From: JBGSUZ01 sp963677505
Lineage (GTDB): Bacteria > Bacillota > Clostridia > Peptostreptococcales > Acidaminobacteraceae
Reading direction: 5' to 3'
Length of the DNA: 64,000 bases
NCBI GenBank assembly: GCA_963677505.2
Contig: CAXXWB010000037.1
Span: 62,001-126,000 of the forward strand
Shown: piece after piece, positions 15,727-25,147 of the stretch
Numbering within the stretch: position 1 is the first letter of the stretch
Layout of the letters: every line of letters starts with the position of its first letter
Position numbers and translations under genes: made by a program
The notes under the pieces: generated by a model
The model's input: the letters and a program-made list of their open reading frames with translations, nothing else
The model's database searches: none
Told to the model about the DNA's origin: nothing

Positions 15727-18126
15727 ATGTTAGTACCTGTAAAATGGCTTAATGAATATATTGATGTAGCAGATTTAGATGTAAAACATTTAGAAGAACG
15801 CCTGATCATGTCAGGCTCTAATACAGAAACCATTCGAAAAATTTGCGATGGCGTTAGTGGCATATTAGTAGGCAGAATTGATGAAATGGATAAACACCCA
15901 GATGCAGATAAACTATGGGTTATGAAGGTACAAGTAGGTGCCGAACAACTTCAAATTGTTACAGCAGCTCAAAACTGTTTTGTTGGGGCCTACATTCCTG
16001 TAGCCGTTCATGGCTCCACTGTAGCAGGTGGCACTAAAATCAAAAAAGGAAAACTGAGAGGCATTGAATCTCAAGGGATGTTCTGTTCTTTGGAAGAACT
16101 GGGATTTGAACAAAAAGTAATTCCAAAAATTCATGCAGATGGCATTTATATTTTGCAAGGAAACTATGAGACGGGAACACCGATTGAAGTGGCGTTGCCT
16201 GAGTTAAATGACCAAGTCATTGAATTTGAAATTACCCCAAATAGACCTGATTGCCTCAGTATGTTAGGCATGGCAAGAGAGACGGCTGCAACTTTTGACC
16301 GTAAGATAAAGGCATTAGATATAAAAGTGAACCAGTCTTCTGGCAATGCTGCAGATCATATTAAAATCAGAATTGACGCCCCAGATCTTTGTAAGCGATA
16401 TGGTGCTAAAATCATTAAAAATGTAAAAATTGAAGAGTCTCCAACTTGGATGCAATTAAGACTTATGAAAGCTGGCATGAGACCCATCAGCAATATTGTA
16501 GACATTACGAACTACGTGATGCTAGAGTTTGGTCAACCGATTCACGCCTTTGATTTAGATACCATCCACAGCGGTCAAATCGTGGTCAGAAGAGCCCATG
16601 AAGGCGAAAAAATGATGACCCTCGATAGCGTTGAAAGAACTTTAAATAGTGAAATGTTAGTCATAGCCGATGGTGAAAAAGCAGTCGCGCTTGCAGGTAT
16701 TATGGGTGGAGAACTAACTGAAATTACAGCAGATACGAAAAATATTTTAATTGAAGTGGCAACCTTTGAAAAAGCCAATATTCGTAAGACGTCAAAAGAC
16801 ATCGGTCTTCGTTCGGAAGCTTCTTCAAGATACGAAAAAGGCGTGGCTGTATGTCACGTAGACCCTGTTATGGAGAGAGTATGTCAATTGGCAGAAATGC
16901 TTGGGGTTGGTGAAATTGTTCAGGGCGAAGTGGATGTTTACCCAACACCTACTGAAGAAATTTTAATTCCGGCAAGGGTTTCAAAAATCAACAGCCTCCT
17001 TGGCACAACCCTAAGCACAGAAGATATGGTAAAAATTTTCCAATCTCTTGAAATAACCGTTGATCAAAAAAGCGAAAACGATTTAATTTGTCACGTGCCA
17101 CCTTTCCGCTTGGACTTAGTAAAAGAAATTGATTTGGTTGAAGAAGTTGCTAGAATTTATGGTTATGACCGTATAGAGACAACTATCCCAAGAGATGCTT
17201 CAAGTGGGGTATTTACCTACAAACAAAAGCTTGAAACCCTTGCTAAAGACGTTCTTACTGCTCAAGGGATGAATGAAGTTATGACTTATTCATTTGTAAG
17301 TCCTTCCCAAGTAGATCTCTTAAAAATACCTGCACAAGATGCCATTAGAGACCAAATCAAATTACTCAATCCTTTAGGCGAAGAATACAGTGCTATGAGA
17401 ACAAGCTTGATGGGTAATATGATGGAAGTAGTTTCAAGAAACTATAACCGTAGAGTCCTTGAATTGGCAGCTTTCGAAATTGGCAATGTATTTATTCCAA
17501 AGGCATTACCAGTGACTGAACTTCCAAGTGAAATTCAAAAGCTTGTGATGACTGCCTATGGCAATGAGACAGATTTCTTTAAAATGAAAGGAATCATTGA
17601 AACCTTGTTACACAAATTAGGCATTGTAACTTATAAATTTGTGACTGAAAGCAATCACAGTACTTTCCACCCTGGTAGATGTGCTCGCATTATTTGCGAA
17701 GGGACGGACCTTGGTATTGTGGGTGAAATTCATCCTGAAGTGATGGAATCTTATGATGTAGAAGTGAGAACATATCTTGCGGAACTTAATTTTTCTGAGC
17801 TTGTACAGCTTTCTAACTTGGAGAAAAAATATCAACCCCTTCCAAAATATCCGTCAATGACGAGAGATATTGCCGTTTTGGTTAAAGACGATATCACCAA
17901 TGGGCAAATTTTAGAATTGATCACTTCTAAAGGAAAATCAATTCTCGAATCCGTAAAACTTTTTGATATGTATAAAGGGAAGCAAATCGAAGAAGGCTGG
18001 AAATCAATGGCTTATGCCCTTGTTTTCAGAGCGCCAGATCGAACTTTGACAGATGAAGAAGTTAATAAAGTCTTCCAACAAGTACTCAACACTTTGGAAA
18101 CAGAACTAGAAGCGAAGCTGAGATAA
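15727..18126 (+). CDS. pheT: phenylalanyl-tRNA synthetase beta subunit
   Basis: A 799-residue subunit that binds tRNA and edits mischarged tyrosine. In order it has an N-terminal tRNA-binding (EMAP-like) domain around residues 40-150, B3/B4 editing domain, B5 domain, catalytic-like core, and a C-terminal anticodon-binding (FDX-ACB) domain ending FQQVLNTLETELEAKLR. I start it at ATG 15727, six bases after GGAGGA and giving MLVPVKWLNEYID, the normal family start; a longer in-frame extension overlaps pheS and is not credible. Confidence 0.97.
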   Translation: MLVPVKWLNEYIDVADLDVKHLEERLIMSGSNTETIRKICDGVSGILVGRIDEMDKHPDADKLWVMKVQVGAEQLQIVTAAQNCFVGAYIPVAVHGSTVAGGTKIKKGKLRGIESQGMFCSLEELGFEQKVIPKIHADGIYILQGNYETGTPIEVALPELNDQVIEFEITPNRPDCLSMLGMARETAATFDRKIKALDIKVNQSSGNAADHIKIRIDAPDLCKRYGAKIIKNVKIEESPTWMQLRLMKAGMRPISNIVDITNYVMLEFGQPIHAFDLDTIHSGQIVVRRAHEGEKMMTLDSVERTLNSEMLVIADGEKAVALAGIMGGELTEITADTKNILIEVATFEKANIRKTSKDIGLRSEASSRYEKGVAVCHVDPVMERVCQLAEMLGVGEIVQGEVDVYPTPTEEILIPARVSKINSLLGTTLSTEDMVKIFQSLEITVDQKSENDLICHVPPFRLDLVKEIDLVEEVARIYGYDRIETTIPRDASSGVFTYKQKLETLAKDVLTAQGMNEVMTYSFVSPSQVDLLKIPAQDAIRDQIKLLNPLGEEYSAMRTSLMGNMMEVVSRNYNRRVLELAAFEIGNVFIPKALPVTELPSEIQKLVMTAYGNETDFFKMKGIIETLLHKLGIVTYKFVTESNHSTFHPGRCARIICEGTDLGIVGEIHPEVMESYDVEVRTYLAELNFSELVQLSNLEKKYQPLPKYPSMTRDIAVLVKDDITNGQILELITSKGKSILESVKLFDMYKGKQIEEGWKSMAYALVFRAPDRTLTDEEVNKVFQQVLNTLETELEAKLR

Positions 18127-18137
18127 TCAATTATTAC

Positions 18138-18166
18138 TTGCATTAACAACATTTAATGGGTAATAT
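18138..18166 (+). promoter_or_regulatory. candidate zapA promoter
   Basis: TTGCAT at 18138-18143, a 17-base spacer and TAATAT at 18161-18166, shortly upstream of zapA. Confidence 0.55.
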
Positions 18167-18210
18167 GATATTAGATTGAAAATCCAGTCGAAGTAAAGGG
18201 GTTGATTTTT

Positions 18211-18753
18211 TTGACCGTTAAAAATAAAGTCATAGTGCGCATTATGGGTCAAGAATATACTCTTGTCAGCGATGACTCTAGAGAGTACATGCAGCGCGTT
18301 TCCAATTTGGTTGATGATAAAATGAAAGAGATCACTCTCGCTAACAAACGTTTAAGCACATCTATGATTGCAGTGCTCACAGCCCTCAATTCGACGGATG
18401 AATACCTTAAAATGAAAGATGAGAGGGACCTACTTCTTAAAAAACTGGACGATCCAAGCATAGAAGTAGCAGAACTGAGAAAGAAACTGCTAGATGTTAG
18501 GACTGAAGCCGAGATTAAGGCCCAAGAACATAGTCAAATGAATGAAGAGTTTGAGAAACTACTCAAAAATTCAAAAGACTATGAAATAGGTCTTTCGGCA
18601 CTTCGAACAAAAATCGACGAACTTAATCGGAAAGTAGCTGAAAGAGACGTAATGCTCCATGCCATGGAATCAGAAAAAATGGAAATGGCTGAGCGCTTGT
18701 CCTTAAAAGAGAGAGAACTGATTGAATTCATTGATAGTTTTGATTCGAACTAA
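18211..18753 (+). CDS. zapA: cell division protein ZapA
   Basis: ZapA binds and bundles FtsZ at the division ring. The N-terminal 90 residues carry the family core (VIVRIMGQEYTLVSDDSREY and VDDKMKEI), and the rest is a long charged coiled coil, giving 180 residues. I prefer the TTG at 18211, nine bases after AAAGGGG; a TTG at 18202 is too close to that site. It is followed by a terminator. Confidence 0.88.
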   Translation: MTVKNKVIVRIMGQEYTLVSDDSREYMQRVSNLVDDKMKEITLANKRLSTSMIAVLTALNSTDEYLKMKDERDLLLKKLDDPSIEVAELRKKLLDVRTEAEIKAQEHSQMNEEFEKLLKNSKDYEIGLSALRTKIDELNRKVAERDVMLHAMESEKMEMAERLSLKERELIEFIDSFDSN

Positions 18754-18771
18754 GACAATAAGCAATAGTCA

Positions 18772-18798
18772 AAGCGGTGAGAATCTCACCGCTTTTTT
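18772..18798 (+). terminator. terminator after zapA
   Basis: AAGCGGTGAGA pairs with TCACCGCTT with a small loop, followed by TTTTTT. Confidence 0.88.
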
Positions 18799-18863
18799 AT
18801 GTATCAAACGAGGAAGCACTTGTTGCAAAACATGATTTTGCAAGGTTTATATGGAGAGATAAA

Positions 18864-21413
18864 GTGAAAAAAATAGAATTGTTAGCCCCAGCGGGAAGTT
18901 GGGAGTCATTAGAAGCAACGGTAAAAGCCGGTGCAGATGCAGTATATTTGGCCGGTCAGCAGTTTGGTGCCAGAAAAAGTGCGCAAAATTTCACAAATGA
19001 AGAATTGATTGAAGCCATCAACTATTGTCATTTAAGAGGAGTACGGGTGTTTTTGACCGTCAATACTCTTTTGCATGATCAAGAGCTAGAAGCTTTAGAA
19101 CCTTTCTTGACGCCCCTTTATGAAGGTGGAATAGACGCCTTCATCGTTCAGGACTTAGGTGTCTTCAAAATTTTAAGACAACTGTATCCCAATATAGAAC
19201 TCCACTGCTCGACTCAAATGGCCCTTCATCAAATTTCTGATGTAAAGACCATGAAGCATTTAGGCGCCAGCCGTGTGGTTTTGCCAAGAGAAATGCATAT
19301 CGATCAAATTAAACAAATCCGTGGGGCTGTTGATATTGAACTTGAAGCCTTTGTTCATGGTGCCCTTTGCGTGTCTGTTTCAGGGCAGTGTTTAATGAGC
19401 AGTATGATTGGTGGAAGAAGCGGCAACCGAGGCAGCTGTGCCCAGTCGTGCAGACAGAAGTACAAATTAATTTCAGAGGGTTCTGAAAAGGTAATTGCCT
19501 CAAAAGATGGTGATTATCTCATTAGCCCAAAAGATTTAATGACCATCGATCAACTGGAAAAACTTATAGATTCAGGTATTGATTCTCTTAAAATAGAAGG
19601 GCGAATGAAAGGCCCAGAATATGCTTATGCCGTTACTAGCGCTTACCGAAAAGCCATTGACGCTATTTTGGAAGCGAAGCAAAGCGCGGAAAACTCTACT
19701 AAAGAGGGAACGCTATCATCTGGAAAATCATCGGACGAACCATGGTCCTTAGAAGATTCAAAAGAGAAAATGCGCCGTATCTTCAATCGAGAATTTACAG
19801 ATGGCTTTATTTTAGGAACCAACAACAAGGCTTATATCAGTCAAGAAACCCCTGGAAATAGAGGTATTGTCGTTGCAGAATCCCTATCCTTTGACAGGCA
19901 CAATTTGGAAGTTCAACTTTTACTCAAAGAAACCATCAACAAAGGTGACGACTTGCAAGTAAGAGTGAAAGGTCTTGTAAACGGCGGAAGAGTAGAATAT
20001 ATTCGCAAAGACGGAAAACGTATTGAAACTGCAAATGCTGGAGAAACAGTCATTGTTAACTTTAAGCATGATGTGTATAAGGGAACAACCTTCTACAGAA
20101 CTTACGATCAAGTCCTGATGAAGCAAACCCAACTGGCTATAAATGACGCAGAAAAAACGACTTTAGTCCATATGGAACTGAAAATGAATATTGGAGAGCC
20201 ACTTACGTTAAAAATGACCCATGAAAAAGGCATCAGTATTGAAGTTGCCAGCGATCAAATCGTTGAAAAAGCTCTTAAAACACCACTTTCTGAAGAACGT
20301 ATTATTGAGCAGCTGACAAAAATGGGCGGGACACCCTTCCGCTGCGGTCAAATTATAATTGACCATCAAGGAGATGAAACCGTTCCGATTAAGGTCTTGA
20401 ATCAACTCCGTAGAGATGCCGTGGACAGCCTTATGGGAACCCTTATTGCCACATGGCAGCGAGAGTTAGATGAGGATGATCATACAGAGAACTTTGGAGA
20501 AATCGAAGAGGAGGGTAACCTTGCTGATATTTCTGATAAAGACGCGGAAATAGAAGTAAAGACCTCTAGCCTACAACTTACAGCTATGGTCAGAACCCAT
20601 GACCAGTTCAAAGCGGCAGCAGAGTTAGGTGTGAAGATTATTTACATCCACAATCTCTTTGAGGATACCTTTACAGAATCCCTTCAGTGGCAAGAAAATT
20701 GGAAATCCCTTTTCAACACTTATCCTGAGGTGGAAATCATTCCGTATTTAGGTAGATTTGAATGGGACGATGATTATCAAGTAAAGGTCAAAAACTTAGC
20801 AGAATATCCTGCCATCCATAAAGTAATTGTCAGTTCTGTGGGACAAATTCAAGAACTAAAAGAAAAGGGATTTGAGCCAATTGCTGACTTTAGCTTAAAT
20901 TGTTTTAACCATGAGACAGCCCTACTATTATTCAAAGAAGGTGCTGATCATCAAACCCTTTCTTTAGAACTGAACGACGAACAAATTGAAAAACTGATTG
21001 AACAATCTCAAAATAAAAATATTAAATTTGAAATTGTTGGCTACGGAAAAATACCTGTTATGGTCAATAAGTATTGTCCAATTAATGGCGTATTTTCTGA
21101 GAGCAAAGAAGGTTGTCAAATCTGTAGAAAAAGCAATTACTATCTAGAAGATAAAACAGGTGCTAAGTTCTTAGTCAAAGGAGATGCCCGCTGCCAAGTG
21201 GAAATTTTCAACAGCGCCGTACTTAATATGGCAGACGAATGGCCAGCCATTGAAGCACTTGGCATTCAGTATTATCGACTTAATTTTGTAGACGAAAATT
21301 ATGATGAAGTCACCGAAGTGGTTGAGACCCATATAAAATCAGCCCTAGGTATGACCCTCGAACTTAGAGGAAAAGGCTATACAAAAGGTCATTTTAAGCG
21401 AGGCGTACAATAG
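18864..21413 (+). CDS. U32 family peptidase-like protein (RNA hydroxylation type)
   Basis: An 849-residue protein. The N-terminal half has the U32 signature LEAFVHGALCVSVSGQCLMSSMIGGRSGNRG and the cysteine-containing CAQSCRQKYKL. The second half resembles the DUF3656-containing long members. Related proteins (TrhP, RlhA) hydroxylate tRNA uridine or 23S rRNA cytidine and are probably not proteases. The start is GTG at 18864, five bases after GGAGAG; an earlier in-frame ATG falls inside the zapA terminator. The gene lies between zapA and mutS2. Which RNA it modifies is not decided by the sequence. Confidence 0.85.
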   Translation: MKKIELLAPAGSWESLEATVKAGADAVYLAGQQFGARKSAQNFTNEELIEAINYCHLRGVRVFLTVNTLLHDQELEALEPFLTPLYEGGIDAFIVQDLGVFKILRQLYPNIELHCSTQMALHQISDVKTMKHLGASRVVLPREMHIDQIKQIRGAVDIELEAFVHGALCVSVSGQCLMSSMIGGRSGNRGSCAQSCRQKYKLISEGSEKVIASKDGDYLISPKDLMTIDQLEKLIDSGIDSLKIEGRMKGPEYAYAVTSAYRKAIDAILEAKQSAENSTKEGTLSSGKSSDEPWSLEDSKEKMRRIFNREFTDGFILGTNNKAYISQETPGNRGIVVAESLSFDRHNLEVQLLLKETINKGDDLQVRVKGLVNGGRVEYIRKDGKRIETANAGETVIVNFKHDVYKGTTFYRTYDQVLMKQTQLAINDAEKTTLVHMELKMNIGEPLTLKMTHEKGISIEVASDQIVEKALKTPLSEERIIEQLTKMGGTPFRCGQIIIDHQGDETVPIKVLNQLRRDAVDSLMGTLIATWQRELDEDDHTENFGEIEEEGNLADISDKDAEIEVKTSSLQLTAMVRTHDQFKAAAELGVKIIYIHNLFEDTFTESLQWQENWKSLFNTYPEVEIIPYLGRFEWDDDYQVKVKNLAEYPAIHKVIVSSVGQIQELKEKGFEPIADFSLNCFNHETALLLFKEGADHQTLSLELNDEQIEKLIEQSQNKNIKFEIVGYGKIPVMVNKYCPINGVFSESKEGCQICRKSNYYLEDKTGAKFLVKGDARCQVEIFNSAVLNMADEWPAIEALGIQYYRLNFVDENYDEVTEVVETHIKSALGMTLELRGKGYTKGHFKRGVQ

Positions 21414-21444
21414 AACTCATCATCAGTAGCGAGAGGTGATTAAA

Positions 21445-23817
21445 ATGAATGAAAAATCATTGCGCGTTTTGGAATATCATAAAATTATAGAAAAATTAAC
21501 AGGGGAAGCCACTTCTCAGTTGGGAAAAGAATTGTGCGAACAACTTAAACCCTCCAATGAAGTGGATACCATTGAATTCGGCATCAAAGAAACCACTGAG
21601 GCAGTAGATTTGCTTATAAAATTCAGTGCACCACCCTTTGGGCCTATTTTAGATCTTAAAAATCATGTAAAAATTGCTGAAATTGGTAGCTTTATGTCTC
21701 CAATCCAGTTGTTACAAGTATCGGATACCTTAAGAACTGGAAGAAATATAAAAAACTACTTGCTCAAATCCATAGGAGAATTTACTAATTTTCCAATGCT
21801 GAAGAGCTTTGCAGAGCAAATCACGCCGCTAAAAAATGTAGAAGATCCTATTAATACAGCTATTATAGGTGAAAATCAAATTTCGGATAACGCCAGTCCA
21901 AACCTTCGTAAAATTCGAAGAGAAATGGAAAGTAAGCATCAGTCGGTAAAGAGTAAACTAGAACATTTGGTAAGAGACCAAGAAACCAAAAAATTTCTTC
22001 AGGACTCTTTAGTCACCATCCGACAAGACCGTTTTGTGGTGCCTGTTAAAAGTGAGTACAAGGGAATGGTTAAGGGACTTGTTCATGACCAATCGTCTAG
22101 TGGATCAACCCTATATATTGAACCCTTTGCAGTGGTTGAACTCAATAATGAACTGAGAGAACTTAAGCTTAAAGAACAAGCAGAGATTGAGAAAATTCTA
22201 ACAGAACTCACTTCTCTTGTAGGTGAATATCCTGGTGTCATTAGAATCAATCAAGAAATCTTACAGACATTAGATTTTATCTTCGCTAAGGGGAAACTGG
22301 CTTTGAATATGAAAGCGGTTGAACCTGAAATTAACAAAGAGGGAAAAGTGCGTCTTAAAAATGGACGTCATCCCCTACTAGACCCAAGGTCGGTTGTGCC
22401 TTCTAACTTCTGGATTGGTGAACATTTTAAAACACTCTTAATTACAGGTCCTAATACTGGGGGAAAAACAGTAACCCTTAAAACCGTAGGACTTCTTACG
22501 TTAATGATGCAAAGTGGCCTTCACGTGCCTGCTGATTATGGGACTAAAATGGCAATCTTCGACGGTATTTATGCAGATATTGGTGATGAGCAGTCGATAG
22601 AGCAAAGTTTAAGTACATTCTCTTCTCATATGACCAATATTGTTGAAATTATGAAAAACGCCAGCAAAAATAGTTTAGTACTCTTTGATGAACTTGGTGC
22701 GGGGACGGACCCTACAGAAGGGGCGGCTCTTGCGAAGGCTATTTTAGACAAGCTTTACCACTGGCAAGTCACCACCATTGCAACGACCCACTACAGTGAA
22801 CTCAAAGAATACGCCCTTATAACTGAAGGGGTTGAAAATGCTTCTGTAGAGTTTAACGTTGAAACATTGAGCCCAACCTATAGACTCCTTATCGGAGTGC
22901 CGGGGAAATCGAATGCCTTTGAAATTTCAAGAAAATTAGGACTCAGCGGCGAAATCATTGAAGAAGCTAAGAAGATGATTGCCACAGAAGACATTGTCTT
23001 CGAAGAAATTCTGGCGAATATTGAAAAGAGCCGTAAGGATGCAGACGATGAAAGAGACTTGGCAATTCGTCTCAGACTTGAGTCTGAACAACTCAAGAAG
23101 AAGTTGGCAGAGAGAGAAGATCGATTAAATGCTCAAAAAGAAAAAATTCTAGAGCAGGCGAAAGAAGAAGCGAGAAAATTCCTTAAAGAGGCAAAAGAGC
23201 AAGCCGATGAAATGGCAAAAGAACTACGCCAAATGGGTAACGAACTGAAAAAAGGTGATAGTAAGCGCGTTGAAGAAATTCGCCGAAAAGCCAAGTCGGA
23301 ACTTGATGGCTTAAACGCCCTTCAAACAGATGAAGAGGACTACGTTTACAGCGATATTCCAAAAACCTTAAAATTAGGAGACAGTGTAAAAGTAACCTCT
23401 CTCAATCAAGTGGGGTCGGTGACCACGTTACCAGATAAAAATGGGGACTTAAGCGTTCAAGTGGGCATTATGAGCCTCAGTATCAACATTTCTCAATTGA
23501 AGCTAGCCGAAGCATATGCAGAGAAAAAACCTAGCAAGCAAAGTGCTAGAAGTTCAGGCATACGCACGACCAGTGTTAAAAATGAAGTGGATTTAAGAGG
23601 CCTTAATGTTGATGAAGCCATTATGGTCCTAGATAAATATTTGGATGAAGCGTATCTTTCTCACCACGAATCGGTCAGAATTATACACGGTGTAGGCACA
23701 GGTGCTTTAAAAGCAGGCCTACAGCAATTCTTTAAATCCCACAATCATATAAAATCCTATAGACAGGGTGCATATGGCGAAGGGGGAATTGGCGTAACTG
23801 TAGCTGAATTAAAATAG
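21445..23817 (+). CDS. mutS2: MutS2 family ATPase/endonuclease
   Basis: A 790-residue MutS homologue lacking the mismatch-recognition domain. It has the Walker A GPNTGGKT, Walker B LVLFDELGAGTDPTEGAAL and the ATTHYSELK signature, a long charged coiled-coil stretch, and a C-terminal Smr nuclease domain (VDLRGLNVDEA, IIHGVGTGALK). MutS2 suppresses recombination in some species and in Bacillus acts on collided ribosomes (RqcU). The ATG at 21445 follows GAGAGGTG. Confidence 0.96.
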   Translation: MNEKSLRVLEYHKIIEKLTGEATSQLGKELCEQLKPSNEVDTIEFGIKETTEAVDLLIKFSAPPFGPILDLKNHVKIAEIGSFMSPIQLLQVSDTLRTGRNIKNYLLKSIGEFTNFPMLKSFAEQITPLKNVEDPINTAIIGENQISDNASPNLRKIRREMESKHQSVKSKLEHLVRDQETKKFLQDSLVTIRQDRFVVPVKSEYKGMVKGLVHDQSSSGSTLYIEPFAVVELNNELRELKLKEQAEIEKILTELTSLVGEYPGVIRINQEILQTLDFIFAKGKLALNMKAVEPEINKEGKVRLKNGRHPLLDPRSVVPSNFWIGEHFKTLLITGPNTGGKTVTLKTVGLLTLMMQSGLHVPADYGTKMAIFDGIYADIGDEQSIEQSLSTFSSHMTNIVEIMKNASKNSLVLFDELGAGTDPTEGAALAKAILDKLYHWQVTTIATTHYSELKEYALITEGVENASVEFNVETLSPTYRLLIGVPGKSNAFEISRKLGLSGEIIEEAKKMIATEDIVFEEILANIEKSRKDADDERDLAIRLRLESEQLKKKLAEREDRLNAQKEKILEQAKEEARKFLKEAKEQADEMAKELRQMGNELKKGDSKRVEEIRRKAKSELDGLNALQTDEEDYVYSDIPKTLKLGDSVKVTSLNQVGSVTTLPDKNGDLSVQVGIMSLSINISQLKLAEAYAEKKPSKQSARSSGIRTTSVKNEVDLRGLNVDEAIMVLDKYLDEAYLSHHESVRIIHGVGTGALKAGLQQFFKSHNHIKSYRQGAYGEGGIGVTVAELK

Positions 23818-23885
23818 ATAAGCTATCCTGGGAGATTTCAGTTTATAGACAACCAATAATAGTATTATGGTCACCAAATAGAAAA

Positions 23886-23937
23886 GGGCTGAGTCTACAA
23901 CGCTAGGTTGTGACTTAGCCCATTTGGTTTTTTGGTT
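23886..23937. terminator. bidirectional terminator between mutS2 and the rhomboid gene
   Basis: GGGCTGAGTC pairs with GACTTAGCCC around a region that also pairs internally (ACAACG/GGTTGT). T-rich sequence lies on both sides, so it can serve the two convergent genes. Confidence 0.8.
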
Positions 23938-23945
23938 TTCATGTC

Positions 23946-24791
23946 CTACTTATTCGTACTCGTTCCATTCAAGGTATTCTTATAGGCGGCAATTTGTTCT
24001 AAAACCGTTTGAAATTCAACATTATTAGGATATTTCTCTGAGGCTTTAGTAAAATTTAGCTCCGCATTGTGAACGTCATTTTCGTTGAGGTAGTAAGAGC
24101 CTTTATAAAGATAATAATTTTCAGTGCCAATGTTACTGATGTAACCATAGCCAGTGCCGCCAATTAGTAGCAACACTAAGGTTACTCTGGCAAGTTGGTT
24201 TTTCCATGTAAATACCTTCTGATTTAAGTACCCAATGCTCCAAGTGACTAAAAAGCCACCAATAAAACCAGCAATATGAGCACTGTCATCTATAAGAGGG
24301 TTTGAAAAGCCATAGATTAGGTTAATGGCAATGAGAAACAAAATGCTATTGCCAAACACCCTTTTATACATTTCTCTGTTTAAAGTGAGTAAATAGATAT
24401 TTGCCCCAATTAGACCGAAAATTGCCCCTGAAGCGCCAGCAGAAATACTTTGACTAAAAATCAAACTTCCTATGCTACCACAAAGACCAGAGACAAAGTA
24501 AATGATTAAAAATTTAACTTTGCCAAAAATCATTTCTGTTTCTGTTCCAAAAGATGCTAAGGCCATACAGTTGAACAGCAAATGAAAAAAGTCCACATGT
24601 AAAAACATAGGCGTAATTAATCGGAACCACTGACCATCTACAATCATAAAGTTGGCCTTGGCACCAAAATGAATCAGTGTCATACTAGAAATGTCGTGGT
24701 CAATCAGCCACATGACAAAATAGACAATGACGTTAATGGCGACGAGTATGTGACTTAGAAATATAGGTTTCTTTATGCGATCTGCTATCAT
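23946..24791 (-). CDS. rhomboid family intramembrane serine protease
   Basis: A 281-residue polytopic membrane protease that cleaves other membrane proteins. The catalytic serine is in GASGAIFGLIG, the catalytic histidine in DDSAHIAGFIGGF, and the LFNCMALASFG and HVDFFHLLFN segments are typical. A C-terminal soluble stretch looks like one TPR unit. I start at 24791, nine bases after GAAAGG on the minus strand; another ATG three codons upstream abuts that site, and longer starts have no support. Confidence 0.9.
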   Translation of the reverse strand: MIADRIKKPIFLSHILVAINVIVYFVMWLIDHDISSMTLIHFGAKANFMIVDGQWFRLITPMFLHVDFFHLLFNCMALASFGTETEMIFGKVKFLIIYFVSGLCGSIGSLIFSQSISAGASGAIFGLIGANIYLLTLNREMYKRVFGNSILFLIAINLIYGFSNPLIDDSAHIAGFIGGFLVTWSIGYLNQKVFTWKNQLARVTLVLLLIGGTGYGYISNIGTENYYLYKGSYYLNENDVHNAELNFTKASEKYPNNVEFQTVLEQIAAYKNTLNGTSTNK

Positions 24792-24816
24792 AAGTGTCAT
24801 CCTTTCTATAAAAAAG

Positions 24817-24845
24817 ATAATAACAAAAAATTGACCGACCTTCAA
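24817..24845 (-). promoter_or_regulatory. promoter of the rhomboid gene
   Basis: On the minus strand TTGAAG (24845 to 24840) is followed after 17 bases by TATTAT (24822 to 24817). It overlaps the argS promoter on the other strand. Confidence 0.65.
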
Positions 24846-24859
24846 CTTCATGATATAAT
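24831..24859 (+). promoter_or_regulatory. argS promoter
   Basis: TTGACC at 24831-24836, a 17-base spacer and a perfect TATAAT at 24854-24859, followed by the T-box leader. Confidence 0.8.
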
Positions 24860-24865
24860 TTTCCA

Positions 24866-25113
24866 AAGTTGAATAACTATATCGATGAGAAGGACAGTAA
24901 ATATCAAACCTCACTAGAGCGAGTCGGAGACGGTGTAAGTCCGATGTGAATTGATGTTGAAGCGCACCTTTGAGATTTCATGCGAACCCTATATGGCAGT
25001 AGTTTGAACGGCACCCTCCGATAAAGGGTTTGAGTGGGTTTGAAAAAACCAATTAGAGTGGTAACGCGGAATGATTCGTCTCTATCTGAATGTCAGATAG
25101 GGACGTTTTTTAT
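24866..25113 (+). promoter_or_regulatory. T-box leader (arginine) of argS, variant T-box sequence
   Basis: A variant T-box, AGAGTGGTAACGCGGAA, lies at 25055-25071. It is followed by a long terminator: CGTCTCTATCTG at 25078-25089 pairs with CAGATAGGGACG at 25094-25105, then T6. The probable specifier is CGC at 24963-24965 in the context GAAGCGCAC, the same context as TTC in the pheS leader. The TGGT bulge fits the ACCA end of the tRNA-Arg at 49431-49507. The gene downstream is argS, as expected. Confidence 0.88.
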
Positions 25114-25147
25114 TGGAATTTTTTTGAAAAGAATAGGAGGTATCACT

